A DNA stretch of 12,282 nucleotides from UBA1731 sp964440985 (GCA_964440985.1 CAYTWE010000059.1:1-12282), one strand, 5' to 3'. Positions 1 through 7,332 are shown, counted from the stretch's first letter. Notes: generated by a model from the sequence alone, not told the origin. Translations and numbers: made by a program.

Positions 1-95
1 CGGCATTGTTTCCCCTTGTCTGAAACTGCGCCACGAGATATTACAACTTTCCCGTTGCACCAAGAGGATTGGGGCGATTGCGTTTTTTATGCGTG

Positions 96-107
96 GTGTG
101 CTATAAT
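96..107 (+). promoter_or_regulatory. extended -10 promoter element upstream of the fucosidase
   Basis: The sequence TGTGCTATAAT ends at 107. It has a perfect TATAAT hexamer (102-107) with a TG one base upstream, the extended -10 arrangement. The -35 region is weak; TTGCGT at 78-83 with an 18-base spacer is the best candidate. The expected start near 114 would give a leader of about 65 bases before the fucosidase ATG at 179. Near-identical elements lie before the genes at 5225 and 12223, which strengthens the call. Confidence 0.6.
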
Positions 108-163
108 TGCACGAAATTTGCTTCAGTCTGTCTTTGATTGGGGCAGAGTTCACCGCAAACATG

Positions 164-169
164 AAAGGA
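164..169 (+). promoter_or_regulatory. ribosome binding site deciding the fucosidase start
   Basis: AAAGGA lies nine bases before the ATG at 179. The upstream in-frame ATGs at 107 and 161 have no such site, and the one at 107 sits inside the -10 region. Starting at 179 also puts a clean signal peptide at the N terminus. Confidence 0.6.
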
Positions 170-178
170 TGTGTGCCA

Positions 179-1576
179 ATGAGAGGGAAATTGATTTCAG
201 CCGCTGTGCTGTCCGCATTTTGTCTTGCCGCGTTTGCGGATGGAGAGGTAAATCCTCCCAAGAGCATATTTGGGGAGAGTGAGGCCGCAAAGGCGCAGCG
301 CATGGCGTGGTGGACGGAGGCCCGCTTCGGTATGTTCATCCATTTCGGGCTTTACGCTGTCCCGGGCCGCCATGAATGGGTGCGCAGCTACGAGGGCATT
401 CCGAATGAGGTCTACGACAGCAAGTACCTTCCGCGCTTCAATCCGGATCTCTACGACGCGAAGGAGTGGGCGAAGATGGCGAAGGCCGCAGGGATGAAGT
501 ATGCGGTGCTGACCACGAAGCACCACGAGGGCTTCTGCATGTGGGATACCGCCACGACGGACTACAAGATCACGAAGACCGAGTTCGGCCGCGATGTCGT
601 GCGCGAGTTCGTGGATGCGTTTCGCGCCGAGGGGATTCGCGTGGGATTCTACTTCTCTATAATGGACTGGCATCATCCGGATTACACTGTGGACGCCCCG
701 CATCCGCTCTTCAAGAACATACGCGGCGACAAGGCGGAGGGCGTTGCGAAACTCAACGCCAACCGCGACATGAACCGCTACCGCAAGTACATGTTCGACC
801 AGGTGCGCGAACTCCTTTCCGACTATGGCCGCATTGACATCATGTGGTTTGACTACACCCCGAAGGGTCAGTTCGGGAAGACATGGCAGGACTGGAACGC
901 CGTTGAGTTGATGAAGATGACGCGCAAGCTCCAGCCGCACATCCTCGTGGACAGCCGTCTCGACCTCATGGAGAGCGACGATGGATGGGATTTCGTGACG
1001 CCGGAGCAGTTCAAGGCGTCGGAATGGCCGACGGTTCGCGGCAAGCGTGTGCCGTGGGAGACGTGTCAGACGTTCTCCGGAAGTTGGGGCTACCACCGCG
1101 ACGAGAACACATGGAAGAGCACCCAACAGCTCATCGGGCTTCTCTGCGACACAGTTTCGAAGGGCGGCAACCTCATCATGAACGTAGGCCCAACTGCGCG
1201 CGGTGAATTCGACTACCGCGCCAAGGACAGGCTTGAGGGCTTTGCCAAGTGGATGCACTTCAACTCACGCGCCATCTACGGGTGCACTGAGGCGCCGAAG
1301 GATCTTGCGGTTCCGAACGGCACCGCGTTCACGTACAATCCCAAGCGCAATACGCTCTACATCCACCTCTACGACTATCCGATGGGATTCCTCCCCATAG
1401 ACTTCTGGGAGAAGATAAAGTATGCGCAGTTCCTGCACGACGGCTCGGAGATAATGATACGGCGTCCGCCCGCCCGCCATGTGCAGACCGGTGATGTGCC
1501 GCATCCCGGCGGCCTCACACTTCCGATGCTCAAGCCGAACGTCGAAGTGCCGGTGATAGAGGTCTTCTTCGATTGA
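179..1576 (+). CDS. exported alpha-L-fucosidase, glycoside hydrolase family 29
   Basis: Retaining exo-glycosidase that removes terminal alpha-L-fucose from glycans, probably in the periplasm or outside the cell. From the ATG at 179 the protein has 465 residues. Residues 1-20 form a classical signal peptide (basic MRGK, hydrophobic core, AFA before the likely cleavage); Cys15 follows Phe, so it is not a lipobox. The GH29 barrel begins with WWTEARFGMFIHFG (44-57). TTKHHEGF (112-119) and DWHHPDY (163-169) are family signatures. MWFDY (222-226) holds the expected nucleophile Asp225, and NVGPTARGEF (335-344) ends the barrel. A short beta-rich tail follows; I see no added carbohydrate-binding module or sorting signal. 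It stands alone behind its own promoter, with no sugar transporter or other glycosidase beside it. Family assignment is firm; linkage specificity (GH29-A or -B) cannot be read from the sequence. Confidence 0.93.
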   Translation: MRGKLISAAVLSAFCLAAFADGEVNPPKSIFGESEAAKAQRMAWWTEARFGMFIHFGLYAVPGRHEWVRSYEGIPNEVYDSKYLPRFNPDLYDAKEWAKMAKAAGMKYAVLTTKHHEGFCMWDTATTDYKITKTEFGRDVVREFVDAFRAEGIRVGFYFSIMDWHHPDYTVDAPHPLFKNIRGDKAEGVAKLNANRDMNRYRKYMFDQVRELLSDYGRIDIMWFDYTPKGQFGKTWQDWNAVELMKMTRKLQPHILVDSRLDLMESDDGWDFVTPEQFKASEWPTVRGKRVPWETCQTFSGSWGYHRDENTWKSTQQLIGLLCDTVSKGGNLIMNVGPTARGEFDYRAKDRLEGFAKWMHFNSRAIYGCTEAPKDLAVPNGTAFTYNPKRNTLYIHLYDYPMGFLPIDFWEKIKYAQFLHDGSEIMIRRPPARHVQTGDVPHPGGLTLPMLKPNVEVPVIEVFFD

Positions 1577-1583
1577 CGGACGG

Positions 1584-1640
1584 CTCCGGATCCGGGATTT
1601 GCAAAGACGGTTCCGGAGAGCGTCGGTTGGACCGGTTCCG
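1584..1640 (+). repeat. short inverted and direct repeats between the fucosidase gene and guaB
   Basis: This GC-rich part of the gap contains the perfect palindrome CCGGATCCGG (1586-1595). It also contains an inverted pair CTCCGGA (1584-1590) / TCCGGAG (1612-1618), and a direct repeat CGGTTCCG at 1608-1615 and 1633-1640. There is no T-run typical of an intrinsic terminator. It may be an operator or a weak terminator hairpin, or simply GC-rich sequence. Confidence 0.25.
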
Positions 1641-1655
1641 CAAAGGCTTTAAAAC
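1627..1655 (+). promoter_or_regulatory. possible guaB promoter
   Basis: TTGGAC (1627-1632) and TAAAAC (1650-1655) are separated by 17 bases and stand just before guaB. Both hexamers match the sigma-70 consensus only partly (3/6 and 4/6), so this is a weak call. The leader would be very short (about 10 bases). Confidence 0.25.
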
Positions 1656-1670
1656 TAAACGCGAAAAAAT

Positions 1671-3167
1671 ATGAACAGATATCTGGACAAATTCATGGCC
1701 ACATTCCCTTTCGAGGGACTTACGTACGATGATGTGACGCTCGTCACGCAGTATGCGGACTTCCTGCCGGACGACGCATCGCTTGAAACGAAGCTCACGT
1801 CGCGCCAGAGGATGAAGATCCCGTTCGTCTCTGCGGCCATGGACACCGTGACGGAGGCGCCGATGGCCGTTGCGATGGCGCTCGCCGGCGGAATTGGCGT
1901 AATCCACAAGAACCTCGAAGAGGATGAGCAGGCCCGCGAGGTCGCCAAGGTCAAGAACTATCTGAACGGACTCATATCAAAGCCGGTCTGCTTTCATGCG
2001 AACGACGACATCTCGTTCCTCCGTTCGGAGAAGAAGCGCATGGGGCTTAAGTTCAACGGCTTCCCGGTGCTTGACGATGAGGAGCGTCTTGTCGGGATGA
2101 TTACGTCGTCCGACATGCGCTTTGCGCCTCTTGAGGCGCGCAAGCTTTCCGATGTGATGCAGAAGGCCATGGTGACGGCGAAGCCCGGCACATCGCTCAA
2201 GAAGGCCTATGACATCATGCGCGCCAACAAGATCGGCAAGCTCCCGCTCGTTGACAAGAACGGGCGGGTCGTCGGCCTCTATTCGTTCACCGACGTGCAG
2301 CGTCTCGTCGAAAACCAGAAGCCTACGTACAACTGCGACGAGCAGTTCCGCCTCAGGGTCTCCGCCTCGGTCTCCGGCGGGAAGGGCGATCTCTCACGCA
2401 TGGAGAAGCTCGCCGATGCGGGTGTGGATGTGGTTGTGGTCGATTCCGCCCACGGACACTCCAAGGGCATCATCGAGATGACCAAGTACATCGTCAAGCA
2501 TTTCCCGAAAGTTGACGTTATCGCCGGAAACATCGCGACCGGTGAGGCCGCGCTTGCTTTGGCGAAAGCCGGCGCCCACGCCGTCAAGGTCGGCATCGGG
2601 CCAGGTTCGATCTGCACGACGCGCGTCGTGTGCGGCGTAGGGATTCCGCAGCTCACGGCGGTCTACTCCGCCGCCAAGGCCCTGCGCGGCACTGATGTCG
2701 CGGTGATAGCGGATGGCGGCATCAAGCTCTCCGGCGATGTCCCGAAGGCGATTGCCGCCGGTGCGGACTGCGTCATGCTCGGATCAGTGCTTGCCGGCAC
2801 AGAGGAAAGCCCCGGCGAGAAGATATATTCGAACGGGCGGCAGTATGTCGTCTATCGCGGCATGGGTTCGATGGCCGCACTCAAGAACGGAAAGGGATCC
2901 CGCGCCCGCTACTTCCAGGATAATGAGGCCGAAGACGATCTCGTTCCGCAGGGAATCGAGGGCATGGTGCCGTATTCAGGGCATGTGAAGTCCATAATGA
3001 CGCAGTTCTGCGGAGGGCTTCGCGCTTCGCTCGGCTACTGCGGCACGAAGACGATCCGCGAACTTCAGGAGCGCGGCAAGTTCTACCGCGTGACGGCGGC
3101 AGGACAGCGCGAGGCGCGTCCGCACGACATCACAATCACGAAGGAAGCGCCGAACTACCGCACATAA
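1671..3167 (+). CDS. guaB: inosine-5'-monophosphate dehydrogenase
   Basis: Oxidises IMP to XMP with NAD+, the rate-limiting step of guanine nucleotide synthesis, in the cytoplasm. The 498 residues are normal for a bacterial IMPDH. The N-terminal barrel segment carries LTYDDVTLV (17-25) and SAAMDTVTE (54-62). Two CBS domains occupy roughly 100-215 and usually bind regulatory nucleotides. The second barrel half has the loop GIGPGSICTTR with catalytic Cys315, IADGGIKLSGD (346-356), the YRGMGS phosphate-binding motif (395-400) and the mobile-flap Arg413-Tyr414 pair. The ATG at 1671 is preceded by an A-rich stretch (GCGAAAAAAT) without a Shine-Dalgarno site; the in-frame ATG at 1695 has none either and would cut into the family's N terminus. 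No guaA lies next to it. The identification is secure. Confidence 0.97.
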   Translation: MNRYLDKFMATFPFEGLTYDDVTLVTQYADFLPDDASLETKLTSRQRMKIPFVSAAMDTVTEAPMAVAMALAGGIGVIHKNLEEDEQAREVAKVKNYLNGLISKPVCFHANDDISFLRSEKKRMGLKFNGFPVLDDEERLVGMITSSDMRFAPLEARKLSDVMQKAMVTAKPGTSLKKAYDIMRANKIGKLPLVDKNGRVVGLYSFTDVQRLVENQKPTYNCDEQFRLRVSASVSGGKGDLSRMEKLADAGVDVVVVDSAHGHSKGIIEMTKYIVKHFPKVDVIAGNIATGEAALALAKAGAHAVKVGIGPGSICTTRVVCGVGIPQLTAVYSAAKALRGTDVAVIADGGIKLSGDVPKAIAAGADCVMLGSVLAGTEESPGEKIYSNGRQYVVYRGMGSMAALKNGKGSRARYFQDNEAEDDLVPQGIEGMVPYSGHVKSIMTQFCGGLRASLGYCGTKTIRELQERGKFYRVTAAGQREARPHDITITKEAPNYRT

Positions 3168-3196
3168 GGCGTTGAGCCTGTCGGTTTTTGCACATG

Positions 3197-3242
3197 CCGC
3201 CATCAAGGCTGGCGTCCAACGCGGATAGCCGGCCTTTGGCGG
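3197..3242 (+). other. long hairpin between guaB and the FAD/iron-sulfur gene
   Basis: The left arm (3197-3213, CCGCCATCAAGGCTGGC) pairs with the right arm (3228-3242, GCCGGCCTTTGGCGG). The match is complete apart from a two-base bulge and one G-U pair, and the loop is 14 bases. What follows is TTGTATGT, not a clean T-run. It could end or slow guaB transcription, or protect an mRNA end; it stops 12 bases before the strong ribosome binding site at 3255. Confidence 0.45.
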
Positions 3243-3254
3243 TTGTATGTAGAC

Positions 3255-3261
3255 AAGGAGG
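3255..3261 (+). promoter_or_regulatory. strong Shine-Dalgarno site with ambiguous start choice
   Basis: AAGGAGG, part of AGACAAGGAGG, which recurs exactly at 5206-5216. It is three bases from the ATG at 3265 and twelve from the in-frame ATG at 3274. Neither spacing is ideal, so the protein may start three residues later than annotated. Confidence 0.6.
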
Positions 3262-3264
3262 AAA

Positions 3265-5139
3265 ATGACTGCCATGGAACGTCAGACGATGGAGACTGAT
3301 ATTGTTGTGACGGGGTTCGGCCCTGCGTCCGCAGGCTTCCTGCTCACGCTCGCACCGGAGCTCGCCAAGGTGAAGGAGGACGGCTCCCCGCTGTACGAGT
3401 CTAAGGTAATGCCGGGGATGCCTCTGCAGGTGATGTGCTACGAACGTGCCGATGACACGGGTTTTGGCGTGTCAGGCATCGTCACGAAGGCGGAGGCGAT
3501 TCGCGCCACATTCCCTGGCGTTGATCTCGCGAAGGAGATTCCGAACGCCGCAGACGTCTCGGCGGAGGAGACAGCCTATCTGTTTGACCATCTCGGATGT
3601 TCGAAGCGTTCGCTTGGCACACGGTTTATCGATGGGTGCTTCCGTCTCGGAAAGGTTATCATGAAGGGCGGCGAGCATCATGCGAGGGAACTCCCGTTCA
3701 CGCCGCCGTTCATGGACAAGCGTGGCGGTCTTGTGCTCAACATGGGTTCCCTGATGGGCTGGGCGGCCGGCAAGGTCATGGAGACCGGAATGGCGCAGAT
3801 ATGGCCGGGATCACCGGTGGCTTCGCCGCTCTTCGACGGCGACCGCGTTGTCGGTGTTCGGATGGCTGATCAGGGGGTCGAGAAGGACGGCTCGCCGACT
3901 GACGCATACATGCCGGGCATGGACGTGAAGGCGCGGCTGACCGTCGTTGCCGACGGCCCCGTCGGTGCAGTCGGACGCGCCTTGGACGACAGGTTCGGTC
4001 TTCCCTCCGGACACGTACGCAACGACTGGGGCGTTGGAATGAAGGCCGTCGTGCAGCTGCCGGAAAGCTGTCGGCTTGAGCCTGGCACGGTGATACACAC
4101 CCTCGGATTCCCTGAGCCTGAGATATTCGGCTTCTTCTATGTGCATCCGAACCGTACGGCATCCATGGGCATATTCGTAGCACCGTGGCAGGATACGCCT
4201 GTGCGCACCACATACCGCTATCTTCAGCACTGGATGATGCATCCGTACATCTGGCGGCACATCGAGGGCGGAACGCTTGTTTCATGGGGTGCCAAGTCGA
4301 TACAGGAATCCGGCACGGAGGGTGAACCGTTCCTCTGCGGCGACGGATTTGCCCGCATCGGTGAAGGCTCCGGCACAACGGACTGCCTGGCGAACGCCGG
4401 GGTTGACGAGGCATGGGCCTCAGGGGTGATGCTTGCGCGTAACGTCCTCAAGCTGCTCGCGGATGGCAAGGATTTCACCAAGGCGAACCTTGAGGCGACA
4501 TATCTTGCGGAACGGAGGTCGTCTGCGTTGGACAAACGCCTCAAGAAGGCGACCCATGCGCGGGCAGGTTTCAACAAGTCGTTCTTCTGGGGAATGGCCG
4601 GCGAAGGGCTTTGTGGCATGACCGGCGGTCTGCTGAATCTCGGATGGCTGTTCAAGTCGGTGCCTCCCGCAAAGCGAATTCCAGAACTTTCCGAGGCCGT
4701 CAAGGGGCGCAAATGCGACATGGAGGCGCTTGCAAAAGGCGTCACGGAGGCGCGGAAAGCCCGCAAGCCGCTGCACGATGCGGTGATGGACGCCTGCGGG
4801 TGGCCGCAGATTCCGTTCGACGGCAAGCTGCTTGTCACGCATCAGGACGCATTGCTGATAGGCGGCAAGGTGCAGGCCGCGCCGGGATTCGCCGACCATG
4901 TGCGGTTCGCCGACCCGTCGCTCTGCCGCCGCTGCACGAAGCAGACGTGCGTGGAGATATGCAGTGCGCAGGCAATCATGCCCGGAGACGAAGACGGGGA
5001 GCCGCCGAAGTTCGACCGTGAGAAGTGTGTGCACTGCGGGGCGTGCATCTGGAACTGCGCAATGCTGCAGATAGGCACGGAGAAGTCAAATGTCGTCTTC
5101 TCCGCAGGCTCAGGCGGGCTGCATTCGAACGAAAATTGA
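3265..5139 (+). CDS. FAD/iron-sulfur oxidoreductase of the ETF-ubiquinone oxidoreductase (FixC-FixX) type
   Basis: Probably moves electrons between a flavoprotein donor or ferredoxin and the membrane quinone pool. In this 624-residue protein, the FAD-binding Rossmann motif GFGPASAG is at 17-24, followed by the ETF-QO-like stretch around TGFGVSGIVT (65-74). PFTPPFMDKRGG (144-155) and a middle region with DWGVGMKAVVQLPE (254-267) and FFYVHPNRTASMGIFV (290-305) also match the family. GMAGEGLCGMTGG (443-455) corresponds to the quinone/membrane-side segment. The C-terminal ferredoxin part has Cys554, 557, 562 and 566, then Cys588, 591, 594 and 598, enough for two [4Fe-4S] clusters; classical ETF-QO has four cysteines and one cluster. 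No etfA/etfB lies in the window, so the donor is unknown. The start is 3265 or 3274. Alternatives within the same flavoprotein superfamily (geranylgeranyl reductase-like) fit less well. Confidence 0.8.
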   Translation: MTAMERQTMETDIVVTGFGPASAGFLLTLAPELAKVKEDGSPLYESKVMPGMPLQVMCYERADDTGFGVSGIVTKAEAIRATFPGVDLAKEIPNAADVSAEETAYLFDHLGCSKRSLGTRFIDGCFRLGKVIMKGGEHHARELPFTPPFMDKRGGLVLNMGSLMGWAAGKVMETGMAQIWPGSPVASPLFDGDRVVGVRMADQGVEKDGSPTDAYMPGMDVKARLTVVADGPVGAVGRALDDRFGLPSGHVRNDWGVGMKAVVQLPESCRLEPGTVIHTLGFPEPEIFGFFYVHPNRTASMGIFVAPWQDTPVRTTYRYLQHWMMHPYIWRHIEGGTLVSWGAKSIQESGTEGEPFLCGDGFARIGEGSGTTDCLANAGVDEAWASGVMLARNVLKLLADGKDFTKANLEATYLAERRSSALDKRLKKATHARAGFNKSFFWGMAGEGLCGMTGGLLNLGWLFKSVPPAKRIPELSEAVKGRKCDMEALAKGVTEARKARKPLHDAVMDACGWPQIPFDGKLLVTHQDALLIGGKVQAAPGFADHVRFADPSLCRRCTKQTCVEICSAQAIMPGDEDGEPPKFDREKCVHCGACIWNCAMLQIGTEKSNVVFSAGSGGLHSNEN

Positions 5140-5160
5140 TGGATGTTCGAGGCATCCGTC
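5138..5160 (+). other. hairpin overlapping a stop codon and a -35 region
   Basis: GATGGATG (5138-5145) pairs with CATCCGTC (5153-5160) over eight positions with one U-G pair and a seven-base loop TTCGAGG. It overlaps the TGA of the preceding gene (5137-5139) and the -35 position of the promoter that follows. No T-run follows on the plus strand. It could be an operator-like inverted repeat or an mRNA-end hairpin. Confidence 0.35.
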
Positions 5161-5163
5161 CGC

Positions 5164-5174
5164 TGTGGTATAAT
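5164..5174 (+). promoter_or_regulatory. extended -10 promoter element of the amino-sugar operon
   Basis: TGTGGTATAAT, with TATAAT at 5169-5174 and a TG one base upstream. At 17 bases upstream only a poor -35 (TTCGAG, 5146-5151) is found, lying in the loop of a hairpin. Transcription would begin near 5181, leaving about 44 bases of leader before the GTG at 5225. It is the only promoter-like element I see before the five packed genes that follow. Confidence 0.6.
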
Positions 5175-5209
5175 TTCCGCAACAAGTTAGGGATAGACAA
5201 CGTTGAGAC

Positions 5210-5216
5210 AAGGAGG
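5210..5216 (+). promoter_or_regulatory. ribosome binding site for a GTG start
   Basis: AAGGAGG is eight bases before the GTG at 5225, an optimal site that fixes a non-ATG start. Confidence 0.75.
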
Positions 5217-5224
5217 TTGAAAGG

Positions 5225-6535
5225 GTGAACTACGCACAGGCAAAGAGGCTGCTGGCCGACAACGGACAGGAGCATGTGTTGCGTTTCTGGGGCGACTTGG
5301 GCGCGAAGGACAGGAAGTCGCTGCTCGCGCAGATTGCGTCCATTGATTTCACTGAACTTTCGCGATGCGGGAAGATGCTGTCCCCAAAGGACGCAGAATC
5401 CTGCAAAGGACAGAAATCCGCTGCGGCGCCGACTGCGCCGAAGGTGGCCGAGCTGAAGGGCAAGGCGCTGGAGGCGGCGGTGGATGCCGGAGCGAAGGAG
5501 CTTGCCGCCGGCCGTGTAGGCGTGCTGCTTGTTGCTGGCGGACAGGGTTCGCGGCTGGGATTTGAAGGCCCCAAAGGTGCGTATCCGATCGGGCCTGCCA
5601 CTGATCGTCCGCTCTTCTACTTCCATGCACGGAAGGTGCTTGCCAAGGCGAGAAGGTACGGCAGAAGCGTTCCGTTCTATGTGATGACGTCGGAGGCGAA
5701 CTACGATGCTACGCTCGCCTGCTTCCGTGACAACGGTTGGTTCGGGCTGGATCGCAAGGACGTGTTTCTGTTCAAGCAGGGGATGTGGCCGGGCATGACG
5801 CCCGACGGCAAGATAATCCTCGACGCCCCTGGACACGTGTTCATGTCGCCTGACGGGCATGGCGGACTTCTCGCCGCGCTCAAGAGATCTGGTGCGCTTG
5901 CGGACATGAAGAAGCGAGGCGTCCGCTCGGTGTTTTTCTTCCAGGTGGACAATCCGCTCGTGGATGTGGCCGACGAGGCGTTCATCGGCTATCACGTGCT
6001 TCAGGGCAGCGAATACACGCTCAAGCTCTGCGCCAAGCGCGACCCGTACGAGAAGGTCGGAATGCCGATGAAGTTCGGCAAGACGTTCAAGATGGTCGAG
6101 TACACGGAGATGACCGACGAGCAGTGCAACAGGAAGGGCAAAGACGGGCGTCTCTACTTCCTCTACGGATCGCCCGCCATCCATGTGTTCGACAGGGCGT
6201 TCCTCGACCGCGAAGCCTCGAAGCCGATGCCTCTCCATCTTGCCCACAAGAAGATTGCGATGGTGGATGACGGCGGCAGGACGGTGAAGCCGTCCGCGCC
6301 GAATGGCTACAAGTTCGAGAAGTTCATTTTCGACATTCTCCCTGACGTGAAGAAGGCTGCGTTTCTGGCGTTCGACCAAAAGGACGAGTTCTCTCCCGTA
6401 AAGAACGCGGAGGGCAGCGACTCCCCGGCGACGTGCAAGGCTGACCTGCAGGCCAAATGGCTCCGTCAGCTCGCGGAACGCGGAATCATCGTAAAGGGCG
6501 ACGCAACGGTGGAGGTGGATCCGTGCTCTCTCTGA
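5225..6535 (+). CDS. UDP-N-acetylhexosamine pyrophosphorylase-like uridylyltransferase (UDPGP family, UAP1/AGX type)
   Basis: Expected to join UTP and N-acetylglucosamine-1-phosphate into UDP-GlcNAc and pyrophosphate in the cytoplasm. The 436-residue protein begins with a helical region. A low-complexity Ala/Pro linker (near 65-75) follows, then the nucleotidyltransferase core. LLVAGGQGSRLG (101-112) is the UTP-binding loop; its Gln is typical of the UAP branch rather than UDP-glucose pyrophosphorylases. FYVMTSEAN (151-159), SPDGHGG (208-214), VDNPL (241-245), NGYKFEKFIFD (360-370) and DEFSPVKNAEG (387-397) follow in the family order. The last two are nearly the same as in animal UAP1/AGX proteins. 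It starts with GTG and is the first gene of a five-gene run; its last 13 bases overlap the next start. This is not the bacterial GlmU fold arrangement. UDP-glucose or another UDP-sugar remains possible as product. Confidence 0.85.
   Translation: MNYAQAKRLLADNGQEHVLRFWGDLGAKDRKSLLAQIASIDFTELSRCGKMLSPKDAESCKGQKSAAAPTAPKVAELKGKALEAAVDAGAKELAAGRVGVLLVAGGQGSRLGFEGPKGAYPIGPATDRPLFYFHARKVLAKARRYGRSVPFYVMTSEANYDATLACFRDNGWFGLDRKDVFLFKQGMWPGMTPDGKIILDAPGHVFMSPDGHGGLLAALKRSGALADMKKRGVRSVFFFQVDNPLVDVADEAFIGYHVLQGSEYTLKLCAKRDPYEKVGMPMKFGKTFKMVEYTEMTDEQCNRKGKDGRLYFLYGSPAIHVFDRAFLDREASKPMPLHLAHKKIAMVDDGGRTVKPSAPNGYKFEKFIFDILPDVKKAAFLAFDQKDEFSPVKNAEGSDSPATCKADLQAKWLRQLAERGIIVKGDATVEVDPCSL
6511..6516 (+). 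promoter_or_regulatory. ribosome binding site deciding an overlapping GTG start
   Basis: GGAGGT is six bases before the GTG at 6523. The open frame runs back to 6457, but those upstream codons lie wholly inside the preceding gene, have no binding site, and encode an Arg/Gly-rich stretch that looks like out-of-frame translation. Confidence 0.6.
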
Positions 6536-7332
6536 TAATTGCCTTGACGTGCGGTGCGGCGACGGGCCTTGCGCTGGGTCTGACCGGAGCCATGGGCTGC
6601 GGCTGGAGCATATTCTTCGGAATCCTCGCGTTCGGCGCCGTTCAGATTGCCTTGGGCGTGGTTCTTCAGCGAAAGGTGAAGGCTGCGATGAAGGCGGTGG
6701 AGCAGACGCTGCTTGAGGGGCAGAAGGCTCTTCAGGCAAAGATGCAACGCTGGCAGATGCGTCCGCCGAGTTCGTTGCAGGCCGCCCAGAAGGAGATCGC
6801 CGCAGACCAGCGGAAGTTTGTCGATGCCGCGCTTGCGCTCACCGAGCCGCTTCACAGGTTCGACAAGTGGATTCCGATGATGAAGCGACAGATAGCAACG
6901 GCGCAGTTTCAGCTCTACTGGATGGTCAAGGAGTACCGGAAGTGCGATGCCCTGATGGACAAGGCTCTGTTTGTGGATCCCACGATGTACGCCATGAAGA
7001 TGGCTCGCATGTACACGCTCGGCAAGTCCACCGACGAGATTCGCAAGGTCTATGCAAAGGGCACACGCCGTCTCCGCTACAACCAGAACGTTCTGATCGC
7101 CGCCGCATGGACGTGGATGCTCGTCAAGCGCAACGAGGTTGACGCAGCGTTCAAGGCGCTCAACGAGGCCCTCAGGAGCAGCGATGACGCCACGCTCAAG
7201 GCGAACCGCGAAGCGCTTGCGAACAACCGCGTCGCCCATTTCTCCAACTCTGGCATCGGCGACACCTGGTGGGCGCTTGGGCTTGAGGAGCCGAAAGTCA
7301 AGATGCAGCGTCAGAGGATGCAATGGCGGTAA
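6523..7332 (+). CDS. small membrane protein with helical, TPR-like cytoplasmic domain, function unknown
   Basis: I do not recognise this family. From the GTG at 6523 it has 269 residues. Two hydrophobic helices lie at about 3-22 and 27-48, joined by a tight turn, so both ends probably face the cytoplasm. Residues 50-100 are charged and helical, possibly coiled coil. Residues 120-235 are alpha-helical with alternating aromatic and alanine positions and pairs of helices resembling TPR repeats (for example the segment around YRKCDALMDKALFVDP, 138-153). The C terminus is strongly basic (KVKMQRQRMQWR). It overlaps the gene before it by 13 bases and the one after by 10, so translation is probably coupled. 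A role as membrane anchor or scaffold for the neighbouring sugar-activating enzymes is inference from position only. Confidence 0.75.
   Translation: MLSLIIALTCGAATGLALGLTGAMGCGWSIFFGILAFGAVQIALGVVLQRKVKAAMKAVEQTLLEGQKALQAKMQRWQMRPPSSLQAAQKEIAADQRKFVDAALALTEPLHRFDKWIPMMKRQIATAQFQLYWMVKEYRKCDALMDKALFVDPTMYAMKMARMYTLGKSTDEIRKVYAKGTRRLRYNQNVLIAAAWTWMLVKRNEVDAAFKALNEALRSSDDATLKANREALANNRVAHFSNSGIGDTWWALGLEEPKVKMQRQRMQWR

Noticed and set aside
16..282. Small plus-strand frame of 88 codons at the window start
   Set aside because: It covers the promoter and the first part of the fucosidase in another frame, has no ribosome binding site, and shows no family signature.
658..663. TATAAT hexamer inside the fucosidase gene
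   Set aside because: It encodes conserved residues before DWHHPDY, lacks the TG extension found in the three intergenic elements, and has no gene start behind it.
197..1258. Minus-strand open frame of 353 codons
   Set aside because: It is antisense to the GH29 gene, with no recognisable domain, no start signal, and a composition matching reverse reading of GC-rich codons.
4976..6739. Long minus-strand open frame of 587 codons
   Set aside because: It runs opposite the UAP-type gene and parts of its neighbours, is full of Arg/His/Leu with no motif, and is explained by third-position GC bias of the plus-strand genes.
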